The notes under the pieces are model-generated. The model did no database searches. It saw nothing but the letters and a program-made list of their open reading frames with translations, and had not been told where the DNA came from. Shown here piece by piece: positions 8,312-16,638 of a stretch of DNA of 47,790 nucleotides. The position numbers and the translations under genes were made by a program. The DNA lies in assembly GCF_023715605.1 (NCBI RefSeq), contig NZ_JAMBOL010000026.1, positions 1-47,790 of the forward strand, in the 5' to 3' direction. The stretch's first letter is position 1; every line of letters begins with the position of its first letter. The DNA comes from Halalkalibacter oceani. GTDB taxonomy: Bacteria > Bacillota > Bacilli > Bacillales > Bacillaceae_D.

Positions 8312-10240
8312 ATGGCAATGAAATTAACGTTTCCCGATGGCGCGGTAAAGGAATTTCCTCAGGGGACAACGACAGAAGAGGTAGCGGCTTCGATTAGTCC
8401 GGGGCTGAAAAAGAAAGCGCTGGCCGGGAAGCACAACGGTACACTGGTTGATGTAAGAACGCCGCTTCAAACAGATGGAAAGATTGAAATTGTCACGCAG
8501 GATAGCGAGGATGCGCTCGACATTTTGCGCCACAGCACGGCTCATATTATGGCCCAGGCGATTAAACGGCTGTACAAAAATGTTCATTTAGGAATAGGGC
8601 CGGTCATTGAAGGCGGCTTTTACTATGATATCGATGCTGAGGAATCCATTACAGCAGAAGACTTGCCGAAGATCGAAAAGGAAATGAAAAAGATTATTTC
8701 TGAAAATCTTGAGGTCAAGCGCGTTGAAGTATCAAGGGACGAAGCGATTCGGATTTACGAAGAGCTCGGTGATCCGTACAAGCTTGAATTAATCAGCGCG
8801 ATTCCGGAAGGGGAAAAGCTGACGATTTATGAGCAGGGAGAGTTTTTCGACTTATGCCGCGGTGTTCATATCCCGAGCACGAATAAAGTGAAGGAATTCA
8901 AGCTGCTTAGTTTAGCGGGCGCGTATTGGCGCGGCGACAGCAAAAATAAAATGCTTCAGCGTATTTACGGGACGGCTTTCTTTAAGAAGGAGGACTTGCA
9001 GGAGCATCTTCGTCTGCTCGAGGAAGCGAAGGAGCGGGATCACCGCAAGCTTGGGAAAGAGCTTGGTATTTTCGCCCTTTCCCAAAAGGTCGGTCAGGGA
9101 CTGCCGCTCTGGCTGCCGAAAGGAGCGACGGTGCGCCGCATTATCGAGCGCTATATCGTCGATAAAGAAGAGCGTCTGGGCTACCAGCATGTGTATACGC
9201 CGATTCTCGGCAGCGCCGAGCTGTACAAGACGTCGGGCCACTGGGATCACTATCAGGACGATATGTTTCCGGTCATGGAGCGCGATAACGAGGAATTTGT
9301 TCTCCGCCCGATGAACTGTCCGCACCATATGATGGTGTACAAGCAGGAAATGCGCAGCTACCGTCAGCTCCCATTGCGGATAGCCGAGCTTGGAATGATG
9401 CACCGCTACGAAATGTCGGGAGCGGTCTCCGGACTGCAGCGTGTCAGAGGGATGACGTTAAATGATGCGCACATCTTCTGCCGTCCTGACCAGATCAAGG
9501 AGGAATTCCTGCGCGTCGTTCACCTCATCCGCGAAGTGTACGAGGATTTTGACATCAAGGAATATAAGTTCCGTCTTTCCTATCGCGATCCAGAGGATAA
9601 GGAAAAATATTTCGACGATGATGCGATGTGGGAAAAAGCGCAGGGAATGCTGAAGGAAGCAATGGATGAGCTGGGCGATGTCGACTATTATGAAGCGGAA
9701 GGAGAAGCGGCTTTCTATGGTCCGAAGCTCGATGTACAAGTCCGCACCGCTCTCGGCAAGGATGAAACGCTCTCCACAGTCCAGCTTGACTTCCTGCTGC
9801 CGGAGCGCTTTGATTTAACCTATGTCGGTGAGGATGGCGCGCAGCATCGTCCAGTCGTCGTCCACCGTGGCGTCGTCTCGACAATGGAACGGTTTGTTGC
9901 CTTTTTACTTGAAGAATACAAGGGGGCCTTCCCGACATGGCTCGCGCCGGTGCAGGTTCAGGTCATTCCGGTCTCACCGCATGTCCATTTGGACTATGCA
10001 AAACAGGTGCAGGAGCAGTTACAGCAGCTCGGGGCCCGTGTTCATATTGACGAGCGCGATGAAAAAATCGGCTACAAAATCCGCGAAGCGCAAATGCAGA
10101 AGATTCCTTATATGCTCGTGATCGGTGATAAGGAAATGGAAGCAGGCGCCGTCAACGTCCGCAAGTACGGGGAGCAGGACTCGCAATCCGTCCCGCTCGA
10201 GCAGTTCATTGAGCAGCTGAGTGCGGAAGTAAAGAAGTAA
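8312..10240 (+). CDS. thrS: Threonyl-tRNA synthetase
   Basis: Class II synthetase that charges tRNA-Thr and edits misacylated Ser-tRNA. Domains in order: TGS (1-62), editing domain with HSTAH (His74, His78) and the CRGVH segment near 184, a catalytic core with motif 2 and zinc site in [10 protein letters not shown] near 332, motif 3 in [19 protein letters not shown] near 520, and an anticodon-binding domain to residue 642. B. subtilis ThrS is 643 residues. AAGAAGGAGTGG precedes the ATG. Expression should respond to tRNA-Thr charging through the T-box upstream. No thrS terminator is evident before the infC promoter. Confidence 0.97.
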   Translation: MAMKLTFPDGAVKEFPQGTTTEEVAASISPGLKKKALAGKHNGTLVDVRTPLQTDGKIEIVTQDSEDALDILRHSTAHIMAQAIKRLYKNVHLGIGPVIEGGFYYDIDAEESITAEDLPKIEKEMKKIISENLEVKRVEVSRDEAIRIYEELGDPYKLELISAIPEGEKLTIYEQGEFFDLCRGVHIPSTNKVKEFKLLSLAGAYWRGDSKNKMLQRIYGTAFFKKEDLQEHLRLLEEAKERDHRKLGKELGIFALSQKVGQGLPLWLPKGATVRRIIERYIVDKEERLGYQHVYTPILGSAELYKTSGHWDHYQDDMFPVMERDNEEFVLRPMNCPHHMMVYKQEMRSYRQLPLRIAELGMMHRYEMSGAVSGLQRVRGMTLNDAHIFCRPDQIKEEFLRVVHLIREVYEDFDIKEYKFRLSYRDPEDKEKYFDDDAMWEKAQGMLKEAMDELGDVDYYEAEGEAAFYGPKLDVQVRTALGKDETLSTVQLDFLLPERFDLTYVGEDGAQHRPVVVHRGVVSTMERFVAFLLEEYKGAFPTWLAPVQVQVIPVSPHVHLDYAKQVQEQLQQLGARVHIDERDEKIGYKIREAQMQKIPYMLVIGDKEMEAGAVNVRKYGEQDSQSVPLEQFIEQLSAEVKK

Positions 10241-10317
10241 GCAGACAATCAGGAAAAATTCGTCATTGCAATCTCAGCCTATTAACGGTAAAATGAATAG
10301 GTCGGTCGCTAAACGAG

Positions 10318-10346
10318 TTGACACCTATCAACGGGTATGCTATAGT
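10318..10346 (+). promoter_or_regulatory. Sigma-A promoter for infC-rpmI-rplT
   Basis: A perfect TTGACA (10318-10323), a 17-base spacer and TATAGT (10341-10346). This is the strongest-looking promoter in the window, fitting a ribosomal protein operon. Confidence 0.88.
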
Positions 10347-10352
10347 TGTCAA

Positions 10353-10488
10353 GTAAACAATTACACATTGGACACAAAGCAGAAGCGCCCGCTTCTCACC
10401 TGATTGACGCGAATGCAGTTGGCAGGTACAATAACATTCATTTTTCAAATGAACAAAGTGTGGGCGTATTGTGCCTGCACTTTTTTTA
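10353..10488 (+). ncRNA. L20-type autoregulatory leader of infC
   Basis: The leader contains GCCCGCTTCTCACC, TGATTGACGC and TTGGCAGGT blocks that I recognise from the Bacillaceae L20 leader, followed by a terminator: AAAGTGTGGGC pairs with GCCTGCACTTT and ends in TTTTTTT (10455-10488). In B. subtilis L20 binds this leader to favour premature termination, adjusting infC-rpmI-rplT to free L20. Match is from memory of the motif, so the exact structure should be computed. Confidence 0.8.
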
Positions 10489-10582
10489 TATTGAATGAGG
10501 AGCATGTACCATTCCGTTCTTCTGAATGGAAGCAATATGCGTGAAGTGCTTTGATCCGTTTAAAATCCTTTGGAGGTGGCTC

Positions 10583-11101
10583 ATTATTAGTAAAGACATG
10601 TTGGTCAATGAAGGGATTCGTGCGCGTGAAGTACGTCTTATTGGAGCAAACGGTGATCAGATTGGGGTCAAGTCGAAGCAGGAAGCGCTTGAAATGGCGC
10701 AGAATGTCAACCTTGATTTAGTTTGTGTCGCTCCAACTGCGAAACCGCCTGTGTGTCGTATCATGGACTACGGAAAATTCCGTTATGAACAACAAAAGAA
10801 AGACAAGGAAACACGCAAGAAGCAAAAGATCATTAACGTCAAGGAAGTTCGTCTTAGCCCGACGATTGAAGATAATGACTTTAACACAAAGCTTCGTAAT
10901 GCGCGTAAATTCCTGGAAAAGGGAGATAAGGTAAAGGCTGCGATCCGCTTCCGCGGACGGGCGATTACCCACTCCGAAATCGGACGCCGGGTATTAGAGC
11001 GTCTGGCGAAAGAATGTGAAGATGTTGCCACGATCGAGGCAAAGCCGAAGATGGAAGGACGCAGCATGTTCTTAATCTTGGCTCCAAAGGTGGAGAAGTA
11101 A
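10583..11101 (+). CDS. infC: Translation initiation factor IF-3
   Basis: IF-3 binds the 30S subunit, checks the start codon and prevents subunit joining. The 172-residue product shows the N domain ([14 protein letters not shown]), the linker [20 protein letters not shown] and the C domain (VKEVRLSP... to [11 protein letters not shown]). No ATG fits the N-terminus: GGAGGTGG (10572-10579) is followed by ATT ATT AGT AAA, and family N-termini read (M)ISKD, so translation probably begins at the ATT at 10583. Such an AUU start is a known infC feature that lets IF-3 repress its own synthesis. A GTG- or ATG-started extension to 10526 would run through the ribosome site and is rejected. Confidence 0.92.
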   Translation: MISKDMLVNEGIRAREVRLIGANGDQIGVKSKQEALEMAQNVNLDLVCVAPTAKPPVCRIMDYGKFRYEQQKKDKETRKKQKIINVKEVRLSPTIEDNDFNTKLRNARKFLEKGDKVKAAIRFRGRAITHSEIGRRVLERLAKECEDVATIEAKPKMEGRSMFLILAPKVEK

Positions 11102-11137
11102 CATCGATTTGAAGTAGATTAAAGGAGGACCTGAGTT

Positions 11138-11338
11138 ATGCCAAAAATGAAAACTCATCGCGGCGCTGCAAAGCGTTTCAAGAAAACAGGATCTGGAAAG
11201 CTGAAGCGTTCACACGCCTACACTAGTCACTTATTTGCAAACAAATCAACGAAGCAGAAGCGAAAGCTCCGCAAATCTGCGATTGTTCACTCTGGTGACT
11301 TCAAACGTATTCGTGAAATGTTAACGTACAAAAAATAA
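11138..11338 (+). CDS. rpmI: 50S ribosomal protein L35
   Basis: A 66-residue basic protein of the large ribosomal subunit. It begins [20 protein letters not shown], the L35 signature, and matches the usual 65-66 residue length. AAAGGAGG precedes the ATG. It lies 36 bases after infC and 37 before rplT in the classical infC-rpmI-rplT operon, under the L20 leader. Confidence 0.97.
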   Translation: MPKMKTHRGAAKRFKKTGSGKLKRSHAYTSHLFANKSTKQKRKLRKSAIVHSGDFKRIREMLTYKK

Positions 11339-11375
11339 TTGATGTTTTTCTGATAGAAAAAAGGAGGGAACTGCG

Positions 11376-11735
11376 ATGCCAAGAGTAAAAGGCGGTTATG
11401 TCGCTCGTCGTCGTCGTAAGAAGGTTTTAAAGTTAGCAAAGGGATATTTCGGTTCAAAACATACATTATTCAAATCAGCTCAAGGACAAGTAATGAAGTC
11501 CTTGCTTTATGCTTACCGTGATCGTCGCCAGAAGAAGCGCGACTTCCGTAAGCTGTGGATTACACGGATCAATGCGGCTGCCCGCGTGAACGGTCTTTCA
11601 TACAGCCGTTTCATGCACGGTCTTAAGCTTGCTGAGATCAATGTAAACCGTAAAATGCTTGCTGACCTTGCTGTCAATGACGAGAAGTCATTCGCTCAGC
11701 TTGCTGAAAAAGCAAAAGCAAGCCTTAACGCATAA
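11376..11735 (+). CDS. rplT: 50S ribosomal protein L20
   Basis: A 119-residue rRNA-binding protein needed early in 50S assembly. It starts [26 protein letters not shown] with the arginine-rich extension that threads through 23S rRNA, and contains [21 protein letters not shown], typical of L20. In Bacillus it represses its own operon by binding the infC leader. AAAGGAGGGAA is the ribosome site. A terminator follows at 11794. Confidence 0.97.
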   Translation: MPRVKGGYVARRRRKKVLKLAKGYFGSKHTLFKSAQGQVMKSLLYAYRDRRQKKRDFRKLWITRINAAARVNGLSYSRFMHGLKLAEINVNRKMLADLAVNDEKSFAQLAEKAKASLNA

Positions 11736-11793
11736 AGAAGAGACAGCTCTGAAGCAGCGGATATAGTGCCTAGGGGTTATCTCACAAAAAGGA

Positions 11794-11844
11794 AGAGAGG
11801 GTGTCCCGGAGCCTACGGCTTTTTGGGGCCCCTCTCTTTTTTTC
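11794..11844 (+). terminator. Rho-independent terminator after rplT
   Basis: AGAGAGGGTGTCCC pairs with GGGGCCCCTCTCT around an inner GGAGCC/GGCTTT helix, with seven T after it. Confidence 0.88.
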
Positions 11845-11883
11845 TGATGCCGCTACGCGGTTTTTTAGAAAGGGTGTCCAAAC

Positions 11884-12156
11884 ATGGGAGCAGGAGTCCT
11901 TTATTTGTTAATCGTGAACGTGCTTTCTTTCATTGTTGTAGGGGCCGATAAGCAGAAAGCCCGAAAGAGACAGAGGCGCATTTCGGAGCGGACGCTTTTT
12001 CTTTGGGCGATCATCGGCGGAAGCGTAGGCTCCTATATCGGAATGAGATGTTTTCATCATAAAACGAAGCATAAGCGTTTTATGATCGGGGTACCGCTTA
12101 TTATCGTGATCCAGGTGCTGGCGCTCGCCTTCATCATTTCAGCGATACAAGCATAA
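11884..12156 (+). CDS. ysdA: DUF1294 membrane protein (YsdA)
   Basis: A 90-residue membrane protein with three likely helices: residues 4-20, 39-56 (LFLWAIIGGSVGSYIGM) and 69-88. Between the first and second is a strongly basic cytoplasmic loop (DKQKARKRQRRI) that fits the positive-inside rule. The DUF1294 hallmark is the GG-GS-G-GM-FHHKTKH-F segment, seen here at about 46-66. Function unknown. It follows rplT as in B. subtilis and sits 25 bases ahead of the TVP38 gene, so the two may be co-transcribed. The ribosome site (AAGGGTG) is weak. Confidence 0.88.
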   Translation: MGAGVLYLLIVNVLSFIVVGADKQKARKRQRRISERTLFLWAIIGGSVGSYIGMRCFHHKTKHKRFMIGVPLIIVIQVLALAFIISAIQA

Positions 12157-12181
12157 TGTAGTAGAGGAGGTGGAGCTGACA

Positions 12182-12760
12182 ATGGAAGAGTTTCTAAGAA
12201 AGTCTTTATTCGTAATTGAGCAAAGCGGTTGGCTCGCCCCGCTGTTTTTTATTCTGCTCCATGTCGTCAGACAGATTTTCTTCATTCCGGTTCTGTTTAT
12301 TTGTCTGCTAGGCGGATATTTATTCGGGACGTTGGCCGGCTCACTCTACTCGATTGTCGGTCTGACAGCAGTCAGCTTCGTTTTTTATTGGCTCGTTTAT
12401 CTCTTTCCGGGTGTCAGGAAAAAGGTCGCTGCTTTAAAACGGCGCATGCTGAAAGATGAATATCGCCTGACATTGCCGCAAATGATGGTGATGAGACTGA
12501 TGCCGTTTGTTCATTTCCATCTTGTGTCGCTTTATCTTATGGAAACGACAGACAATGTTAAAAAGTATACACAGCAATCCTTTATCGTCAGTATTCCACC
12601 GGCGATTGTTTATACATCCTTTGGTGATATGCTGCATGAATTGCCGCTCGTCGGTACGGTCGTATTTATTCTTTTTTTGACGTTGCTGTTTCTCTTTTTT
12701 CGGCCGAAGCGCACAACGTCTGTCAGCTGGGCCGGCTTTTTTGCGGAGAAGAAAGAATGA
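12182..12760 (+). CDS. TVP38/TMEM64 (VTT-domain, DedA-like) membrane protein
   Basis: A 192-residue integral membrane protein with five or so hydrophobic segments (about 17-34, 37-72, 98-115, 135-150, 152-172). The VTT signature appears as a glycine-rich GGYLFGTLAGSLYSIVG around residue 43. Relatives are thought to act as lipid scramblases or in membrane homeostasis. It resembles B. subtilis YtxB, but there ytxB is near dnaI, so this may be a relocated orthologue or a paralogue. ATG 12182 is used because AGGAGG at 12164 is 12 bases upstream; the GTG at 12170 would touch the ribosome site. Confidence 0.78.
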   Translation: MEEFLRKSLFVIEQSGWLAPLFFILLHVVRQIFFIPVLFICLLGGYLFGTLAGSLYSIVGLTAVSFVFYWLVYLFPGVRKKVAALKRRMLKDEYRLTLPQMMVMRLMPFVHFHLVSLYLMETTDNVKKYTQQSFIVSIPPAIVYTSFGDMLHELPLVGTVVFILFLTLLFLFFRPKRTTSVSWAGFFAEKKE

Positions 12761-12797
12761 GTGGGAGCTGTCTCATAAGCTTCGTAATGAAAAAGAC

Positions 12798-12840
12798 GGG
12801 GTGTGTCAAAAAGGGTATTTTCCCCTTTGGCACACCCCTC
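12798..12840. terminator. Bidirectional terminator between the TVP38 gene and ysdB
   Basis: GGGGTGTGTCAAAAAGGG pairs with CCCCTTTGGCACACCCC. It lies between convergent genes and can serve both. Confidence 0.82.
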
Positions 12841-12844
12841 TTGC

Positions 12845-13228
12845 TTATTCTTTTCGCAGCAGCTCTTTAATCGGGCTTTTCCATTCGATTTTTGCATTCG
12901 GGTAGCGAAGATGAACATCATCGGCAATGAATTGAAAATCCTCTTTGGAAAATCCGTTCAGCCGGTCGGTTTGTCTCGCCCAAATATAGACGGAAACAAT
13001 CTCGAAGGAGTCCTCTGTCGTCCCTAAATATTTTTCCCCTTCAAACATCACACCTTTGTAGGTGAGGAGGAAGTTTTTCCTGACGTCCTTCTCATCATCG
13101 TAAAAGAAAAACTGCTGTCGTTCATGCGCCTGCTCAAGCTTGCGGCGCGGGTGAAATAAATACTTTAAGGCCGAATAAGCCAGGATTATAAGAGCTAATA
13201 AAATTAAGAAACGAAAGAGAATGACCAT
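12845..13228 (-). CDS. ysdB: Sigma-W regulated protein YsdB
   Basis: A 127-residue membrane-anchored protein: one N-terminal helix (residues 2-22) followed by a cytoplasmic domain starting with the basic HPRRKLEQAHERQQFFF and containing DVRKNFLLTYKGVMFEGEKYLGT, both near-identical in kind to B. subtilis YsdB (130 residues). The gene belongs to the sigma-W cell-envelope stress regulon there; its molecular role is unclear. The same dependence is likely here because a TGCAAC-N16-CGTA promoter lies upstream. GAGGAATG gives the ribosome site. Convergent with the TVP38 gene. Confidence 0.88.
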   Translation of the reverse strand: MVILFRFLILLALIILAYSALKYLFHPRRKLEQAHERQQFFFYDDEKDVRKNFLLTYKGVMFEGEKYLGTTEDSFEIVSVYIWARQTDRLNGFSKEDFQFIADDVHLRYPNAKIEWKSPIKELLRKE

Positions 13229-13312
13229 GTTTCATTCCTCCTTTATGAGGGATCAGTGAATAGAATGATTTTGACATACTTTTATAAAGGAAGTAAAGTA
13301 GTTATTCAGTTA

Positions 13313-13338
13313 TACGAATCAGAAAAGATTTGGTTGCA
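13313..13338 (-). promoter_or_regulatory. Sigma-W type promoter for ysdB
   Basis: Read on the minus strand: TGCAAC (13338-13333), exactly 16 bases, then CGTA (13316-13313). The sigma-W consensus is TGAAAC-N16-CGTA, so only one base differs. Start of transcription would be about 80 bases before ysdB. It overlaps the forward promoter region of the dUTPase gene (TATAAT at 13359). Confidence 0.72.
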
Positions 13339-13387
13339 TCTTTTTTGAAAAAAATTGTTATAATCAAGTTCAAGGGGAGGGATAACG

Positions 13388-13876
13388 TTGGATATTCAGA
13401 AGCTATTTGACATCCAGGAGACATTAAACAACCGGATTATGACCGAGCATCAGCTGACGCAGGCTGATTTGTTTCAGGAGCAGCAGCTGGCGCTTCTTGT
13501 GGAGCTTGGCGAACTGGCGAACGAAACGCGCTGCTTTAAATATTGGAGCCGCAAGCAGGCCTCTGAGCGAGGTGTTATTTTGGAGGAGTATGTCGACGGC
13601 TTGCATTTCGTGCTGACACTCGGACTGGCGCTCGGATTTCGCTACCCGCAGCCGCTTCAGTCATATGTCCATCAGGAAACGCTGACCGGGCAATTTCTCG
13701 TCGTGATGGAAACGACACACCGACTGCAGCTTGCTCCGACGGAAGAGAACTATCACGCTTTGATGGAAGCGTTCCTGGCGTTAGGCCAGCAGCTCGGTTT
13801 TTCCCACGAGGAAATCGAAGCCGGCTATTTGGCTAAAAATAAAGTGAATCATGAACGGCAGGATGTCGGTTATTAG
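13388..13876 (+). CDS. Dimeric (all-alpha) dUTP diphosphatase
   Basis: Hydrolyses dUTP to dUMP and pyrophosphate, keeping uracil out of DNA. The 162-residue helical protein belongs to the dimeric dUTPase-2/MazG-like fold. Metal-binding pairs are visible: Glu39-x-x-Glu42 in ELGELANE and Glu67-x-x-Asp70 in EEYVDGLHF, with the aromatic patch FKYWS between them. The C-terminal AKNKVNHERQ is also typical of this family. The TTG start has a good GGGGAGGGA site 7-14 bases ahead. B. subtilis chromosomal dUTPases are trimeric and unrelated, so this is a lineage difference. Related enzymes are common in phages, yet codon use looks native. Confidence 0.85.
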   Translation: MDIQKLFDIQETLNNRIMTEHQLTQADLFQEQQLALLVELGELANETRCFKYWSRKQASERGVILEEYVDGLHFVLTLGLALGFRYPQPLQSYVHQETLTGQFLVVMETTHRLQLAPTEENYHALMEAFLALGQQLGFSHEEIEAGYLAKNKVNHERQDVGY

Positions 13877-13951
13877 ATGAAGTGAGTAGGACCACGCTTT
13901 TTATGTATACTACTAATAAGTCACTACTTGATCATAGGAGGAATGTACATA

Positions 13952-15037
13952 ATGAAGAAGCTTGATGAACGTCTGCAAATGCTAAAAGACCTGACTGATG
14001 CGAACGGAATTTCAGGAGATGAGCGTGAAGTGAGAGAAGTGATGACAAGCTATATTCAGCCATATGCCGACGAGGTGACGACCGATAAGCTTGGCAGCCT
14101 TGTCGCCAAAAAGGTCGGTCAGGCGGACGGCCCGAAAATTATGATTGCCGGTCATCTCGATGAAATCGGCTTTATGGTCACAAGCATTGATGACAAAGGC
14201 TTTCTCCGCTTTCAAACCGTCGGCGGCTGGTGGGAGCAGGTGATGCTGGCCCAACGCGTTACAGTCATGACAAAGGAAGGGAACATTCCGGGGGTAATCG
14301 GTTCAAAGCCGCCGCATATTCTTCCAGCCGATGTCCGGAAAAAGCCGGTTGATAAAAAGGATATGTTCATTGATATTGGCGCCTCAAGCAAAGAGGAAGC
14401 GCTTGAATTCGGCGTGCGTCCTGGCGATTCGGTCGTCCCGGTTTGTGAATTCACCGTCATGAAGAATGAAAAGTATTTGATGGCAAAAGCGTGGGATAAT
14501 CGGATTGGCTGCGCGATTGCGATTGATGTCATGCGCGAATTGAAGGATGCAAAGCACCCGAATACGGTGTATGGAGTCGGAACGATTCAGGAAGAGGTCG
14601 GCTTAAGAGGCGCGCGGACATCAGCGCATTTGATTCAGCCGGATATCGGCTTCGGGATTGATGTCGGCATCGCCGGCGACACGCCTGGGGTAACGGAAAA
14701 AGAAGCTCTCGCCAAAATGGGCGAAGGGCCGCAAATCGTCTTGTATGATGCTTCGATGATTTCTCACAAAGGCTTGCGTGAATTTGTAACGACAACTGCT
14801 GATGAGCATGACATTCCGTATCAATATGACTCGATGGCCGGAGGGGGCACGGATTCCGGCGCGATTCACGTAACGGCGAACGGCGTTCCGGCGCTGTCAA
14901 TTACAGTCGCGACCCGCTACATTCATACTCACGCCGCGATTCTGCACCGCGATGATTATGAAAATACGGTGAAGCTGCTCGTGGAGGTCATCAAAAAGCT
15001 CGATCGCGAAACGGTGGAAAAGCTTACATTTGATTAA
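13952..15037 (+). CDS. ysdC: M42-family metallo-aminopeptidase (YsdC)
   Basis: Tetrahedral-type cytosolic aminopeptidase of peptidase family M42; older records call it CelM or endoglucanase, which is unlikely. It has 361 residues, the same as B. subtilis YsdC. Metal and catalytic residues are visible in AGHLDEIGF (His68, Asp70), WDNRIGC near 180, QEEVGLRG near 213, GIDVGIAGD near 235, GGTDSGAIH near 307 and YIHTHAAI near 328. ATG 13952 is preceded by AGGAGGAA; an earlier in-frame ATG at 13928 lies before that site. A bidirectional terminator follows. Confidence 0.92.
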   Translation: MKKLDERLQMLKDLTDANGISGDEREVREVMTSYIQPYADEVTTDKLGSLVAKKVGQADGPKIMIAGHLDEIGFMVTSIDDKGFLRFQTVGGWWEQVMLAQRVTVMTKEGNIPGVIGSKPPHILPADVRKKPVDKKDMFIDIGASSKEEALEFGVRPGDSVVPVCEFTVMKNEKYLMAKAWDNRIGCAIAIDVMRELKDAKHPNTVYGVGTIQEEVGLRGARTSAHLIQPDIGFGIDVGIAGDTPGVTEKEALAKMGEGPQIVLYDASMISHKGLREFVTTTADEHDIPYQYDSMAGGGTDSGAIHVTANGVPALSITVATRYIHTHAAILHRDDYENTVKLLVEVIKKLDRETVEKLTFD

Positions 15038-15060
15038 TGGTTGGCTCAAAAAAAAAATCA

Positions 15061-15105
15061 AGAGGGATTACCGTCAAAGCTGGCACTGTTGGCGGTAATC
15101 CCTCT
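15061..15105. terminator. Bidirectional terminator between ysdC and sspI
   Basis: AGAGGGATTACCG (15061-15073) and CGGTAATCCCTCT (15093-15105) are perfect inverted copies. A-rich sequence on the left supplies the U tract for the minus-strand gene. Confidence 0.9.
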
Positions 15106-15111
15106 ATCTGT

Positions 15112-15318
15112 TTATTGCAGCCCCTGGCTGATTTGCTGGCACATTTCTTCTTTTTGCTGCTCGTCTGCGTTTTTCCAATATACTTCAAATAACACGCCAA
15201 GACCCGGCAGCATTTTTTCTTCTCCACGCTGAATGGCATCGAGAATTGTTGCTTCGACATCCTCTTCAGAGCTGCCCTGAATGTTGGCCATAATCGCACC
15301 ACGAAGGTTAAAGCCCAT
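15112..15318 (-). CDS. sspI: Small acid-soluble spore protein I (SspI)
   Basis: Minor SASP packed in the developing forespore. The 68-residue product, [13 protein letters not shown]..., has the SspI core [17 protein letters not shown] at about 32-48, nearly the same as B. subtilis SspI (71 residues). It contains one cysteine near the C-terminus. AAAGGAGGGC is the ribosome site. Convergent with ysdC and divergent from ysgA, as in B. subtilis. The upstream sigma-G promoter supports late forespore expression. Confidence 0.95.
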   Translation of the reverse strand: MGFNLRGAIMANIQGSSEEDVEATILDAIQRGEEKMLPGLGVLFEVYWKNADEQQKEEMCQQISQGLQ

Positions 15319-15358
15319 CTTTGTGCCCTCCTTTCCAGTTCATGATTCTTTCTCCTTG

Positions 15359-15388
15359 TAGTATGGCTGAAATCAGACTGGATTATGT
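15359..15388 (-). promoter_or_regulatory. Sigma-G type promoter for sspI
   Basis: Minus strand: ACATA (15388-15384), 18 bases, CATACTA (15365-15359). This is a close fit to the forespore consensus GHATR-N18-CATNHTA. Confidence 0.75.
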
Positions 15389-15440
15389 TTGTAAAAATCG
15401 GTATGATGAGGGATAGAACAGACAGGTAAAGGAGTACCGT

Positions 15441-16196
15441 ATGCGAAGGATTGATTCGAGCAAAAATGAGCAAATAAAAGCCTGGAAAAAGCTTCATACG
15501 AAAAAAGGGCGCGAGAAAGCCGGACAGTTTCTTGTCGAAGGCTTTCATCTTGTGGAAGAGGCGTTACGGGCCTCGATCAAAGTAAATACAGTGCTGCTGA
15601 CCGATGAAACGATCCCGCCCCAAGAGTGGCCGCTGGCTGAGCTTGACGTCATTATGATCAGTCCGCAAGTGATGAAGGAGCTGGCTGAAACGGAAACGCC
15701 CCAGGGCGTTATCGCCGTATGTGAGCTTCCTGAAACGCCGGATGCCGAGATTACGGAAGGAAAGTATCTGCTAGTGGATCGCGTTCAGGATCCAGGGAAT
15801 TTGGGAACGATGATTAGGACGGCAGACAGCGCCGGCTTAACCGGTGTCATTGTAGGCGACGGCTGTGTCGATATTTTTAATGGGAAGCTGATTCGAGCGT
15901 CACAAGGCTCGATTTTCCACTTGCCGGTGCTGAAAGGAGATTTAGTGGACTGGGTGGAGCGATGTAAACAGGCGCAAATCCCTGTTTTCGGCACTGCTCT
16001 AAAAGGCGCCAGCTCTTATTCGGCGATTGAGCCGCAGCGTGATTTCGCGCTGCTGATGGGAAATGAAGGAGAAGGGGTGTCAGAGGAGCTGCTCGAGCTG
16101 ACTGACCAGAATTTGTACATTCCGATCTATGGAGAAGCGGAGTCATTAAATGTCGCCGTGGCAACCGGCATTCTCCTTTATTATTTACGAGGATAA
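15441..16196 (+). CDS. rlmP: 23S rRNA 2'-O-ribose methyltransferase, SpoU/TrmH family (YsgA/RlmP)
   Basis: SpoU-class methyltransferase of 251 residues. B. subtilis YsgA was identified as RlmP, which makes Gm2553 in the 23S A-loop. An N-terminal SpoU substrate-binding domain (about 20-95, FLVEGFHLVEEAL) precedes the knotted SPOUT domain with the three family motifs: DRVQDPGNLGTMIRTADSAG (about 112-131), LLMGNEGEGVS (about 204) and YIPIYGEAESLNVAVATGILL (about 226-246). AAAGGAGTACCGT precedes the ATG. Divergent from sspI; the pheS promoter starts just at its stop codon. Confidence 0.9.
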   Translation: MRRIDSSKNEQIKAWKKLHTKKGREKAGQFLVEGFHLVEEALRASIKVNTVLLTDETIPPQEWPLAELDVIMISPQVMKELAETETPQGVIAVCELPETPDAEITEGKYLLVDRVQDPGNLGTMIRTADSAGLTGVIVGDGCVDIFNGKLIRASQGSIFHLPVLKGDLVDWVERCKQAQIPVFGTALKGASSYSAIEPQRDFALLMGNEGEGVSEELLELTDQNLYIPIYGEAESLNVAVATGILLYYLRG

Positions 16197-16198
16197 GG

Positions 16199-16227
16199 TT
16201 GCATCGGCGCTGAAGTTTTTCTATAAT
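16199..16227 (+). promoter_or_regulatory. Sigma-A promoter for pheST
   Basis: TTGCAT (16199-16204), a 17-base spacer and a perfect TATAAT (16222-16227). The -35 box overlaps the end of ysgA. Confidence 0.85.
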
Positions 16228-16233
16228 GAAAAA

Positions 16234-16521
16234 GCGATCATCATACAAGTGAAAAAAGCAAAATGCGACGAAAGAGAGTAGTACGAATGAAACCGCTATG
16301 CAGGGAGAGAATGCCTTGACTGAAAGCATTCTTATAGCAGGGAATTCCGAATTCGCTCTGGAGCAGGCATCGGAGCACGGGAGATGGATTCTCGTGAAGA
16401 TGTACCGGTTTATGGCCGTTAAGTCAATGGAGCGAATGCAGGGAAGCGCCACTTTTCTGCGTTAATTAGGGTGGTACCGCGAGAGTCTTCGTCCCTTACC
16501 GGGATTGAGGGCTCTTTTTTT
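16234..16521 (+). ncRNA. T-box leader of pheST
   Basis: The T-box AGGGTGGTACCGCG lies at 16468-16481 and runs into a terminator: GAGAGTCTTCGTCCC pairs with GGGATTGAGGGCTCT, then TTTTTTT (16481-16521). AGAGAG near 16273 marks the stem I kink-turn. A UUC triplet in GAATTC near 16348-16353 is a plausible phenylalanine specifier. tRNA-Phe specificity is inferred from the gene served. The stretch from 16522 to the pheS start shows only a ribosome site. Confidence 0.92.
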
Positions 16522-16638
16522 GACGATTTCCAGGAAGATTTGAGGGAGGGCGTCGTGCGGTTAGCGGATGCCCGAAAGAAGCCCGAAGCGGGTGTGGAGC
16601 AAAAGCAAGTTCATGGTCGAAAAGAAGGAGGAAAACAG

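Noticed and set aside
9051-9938. Long antisense and shifted frames inside thrS and other large genes
   Set aside because: They follow the reading frame bias of strongly coding genes, have no ribosome sites and no recognisable domains.
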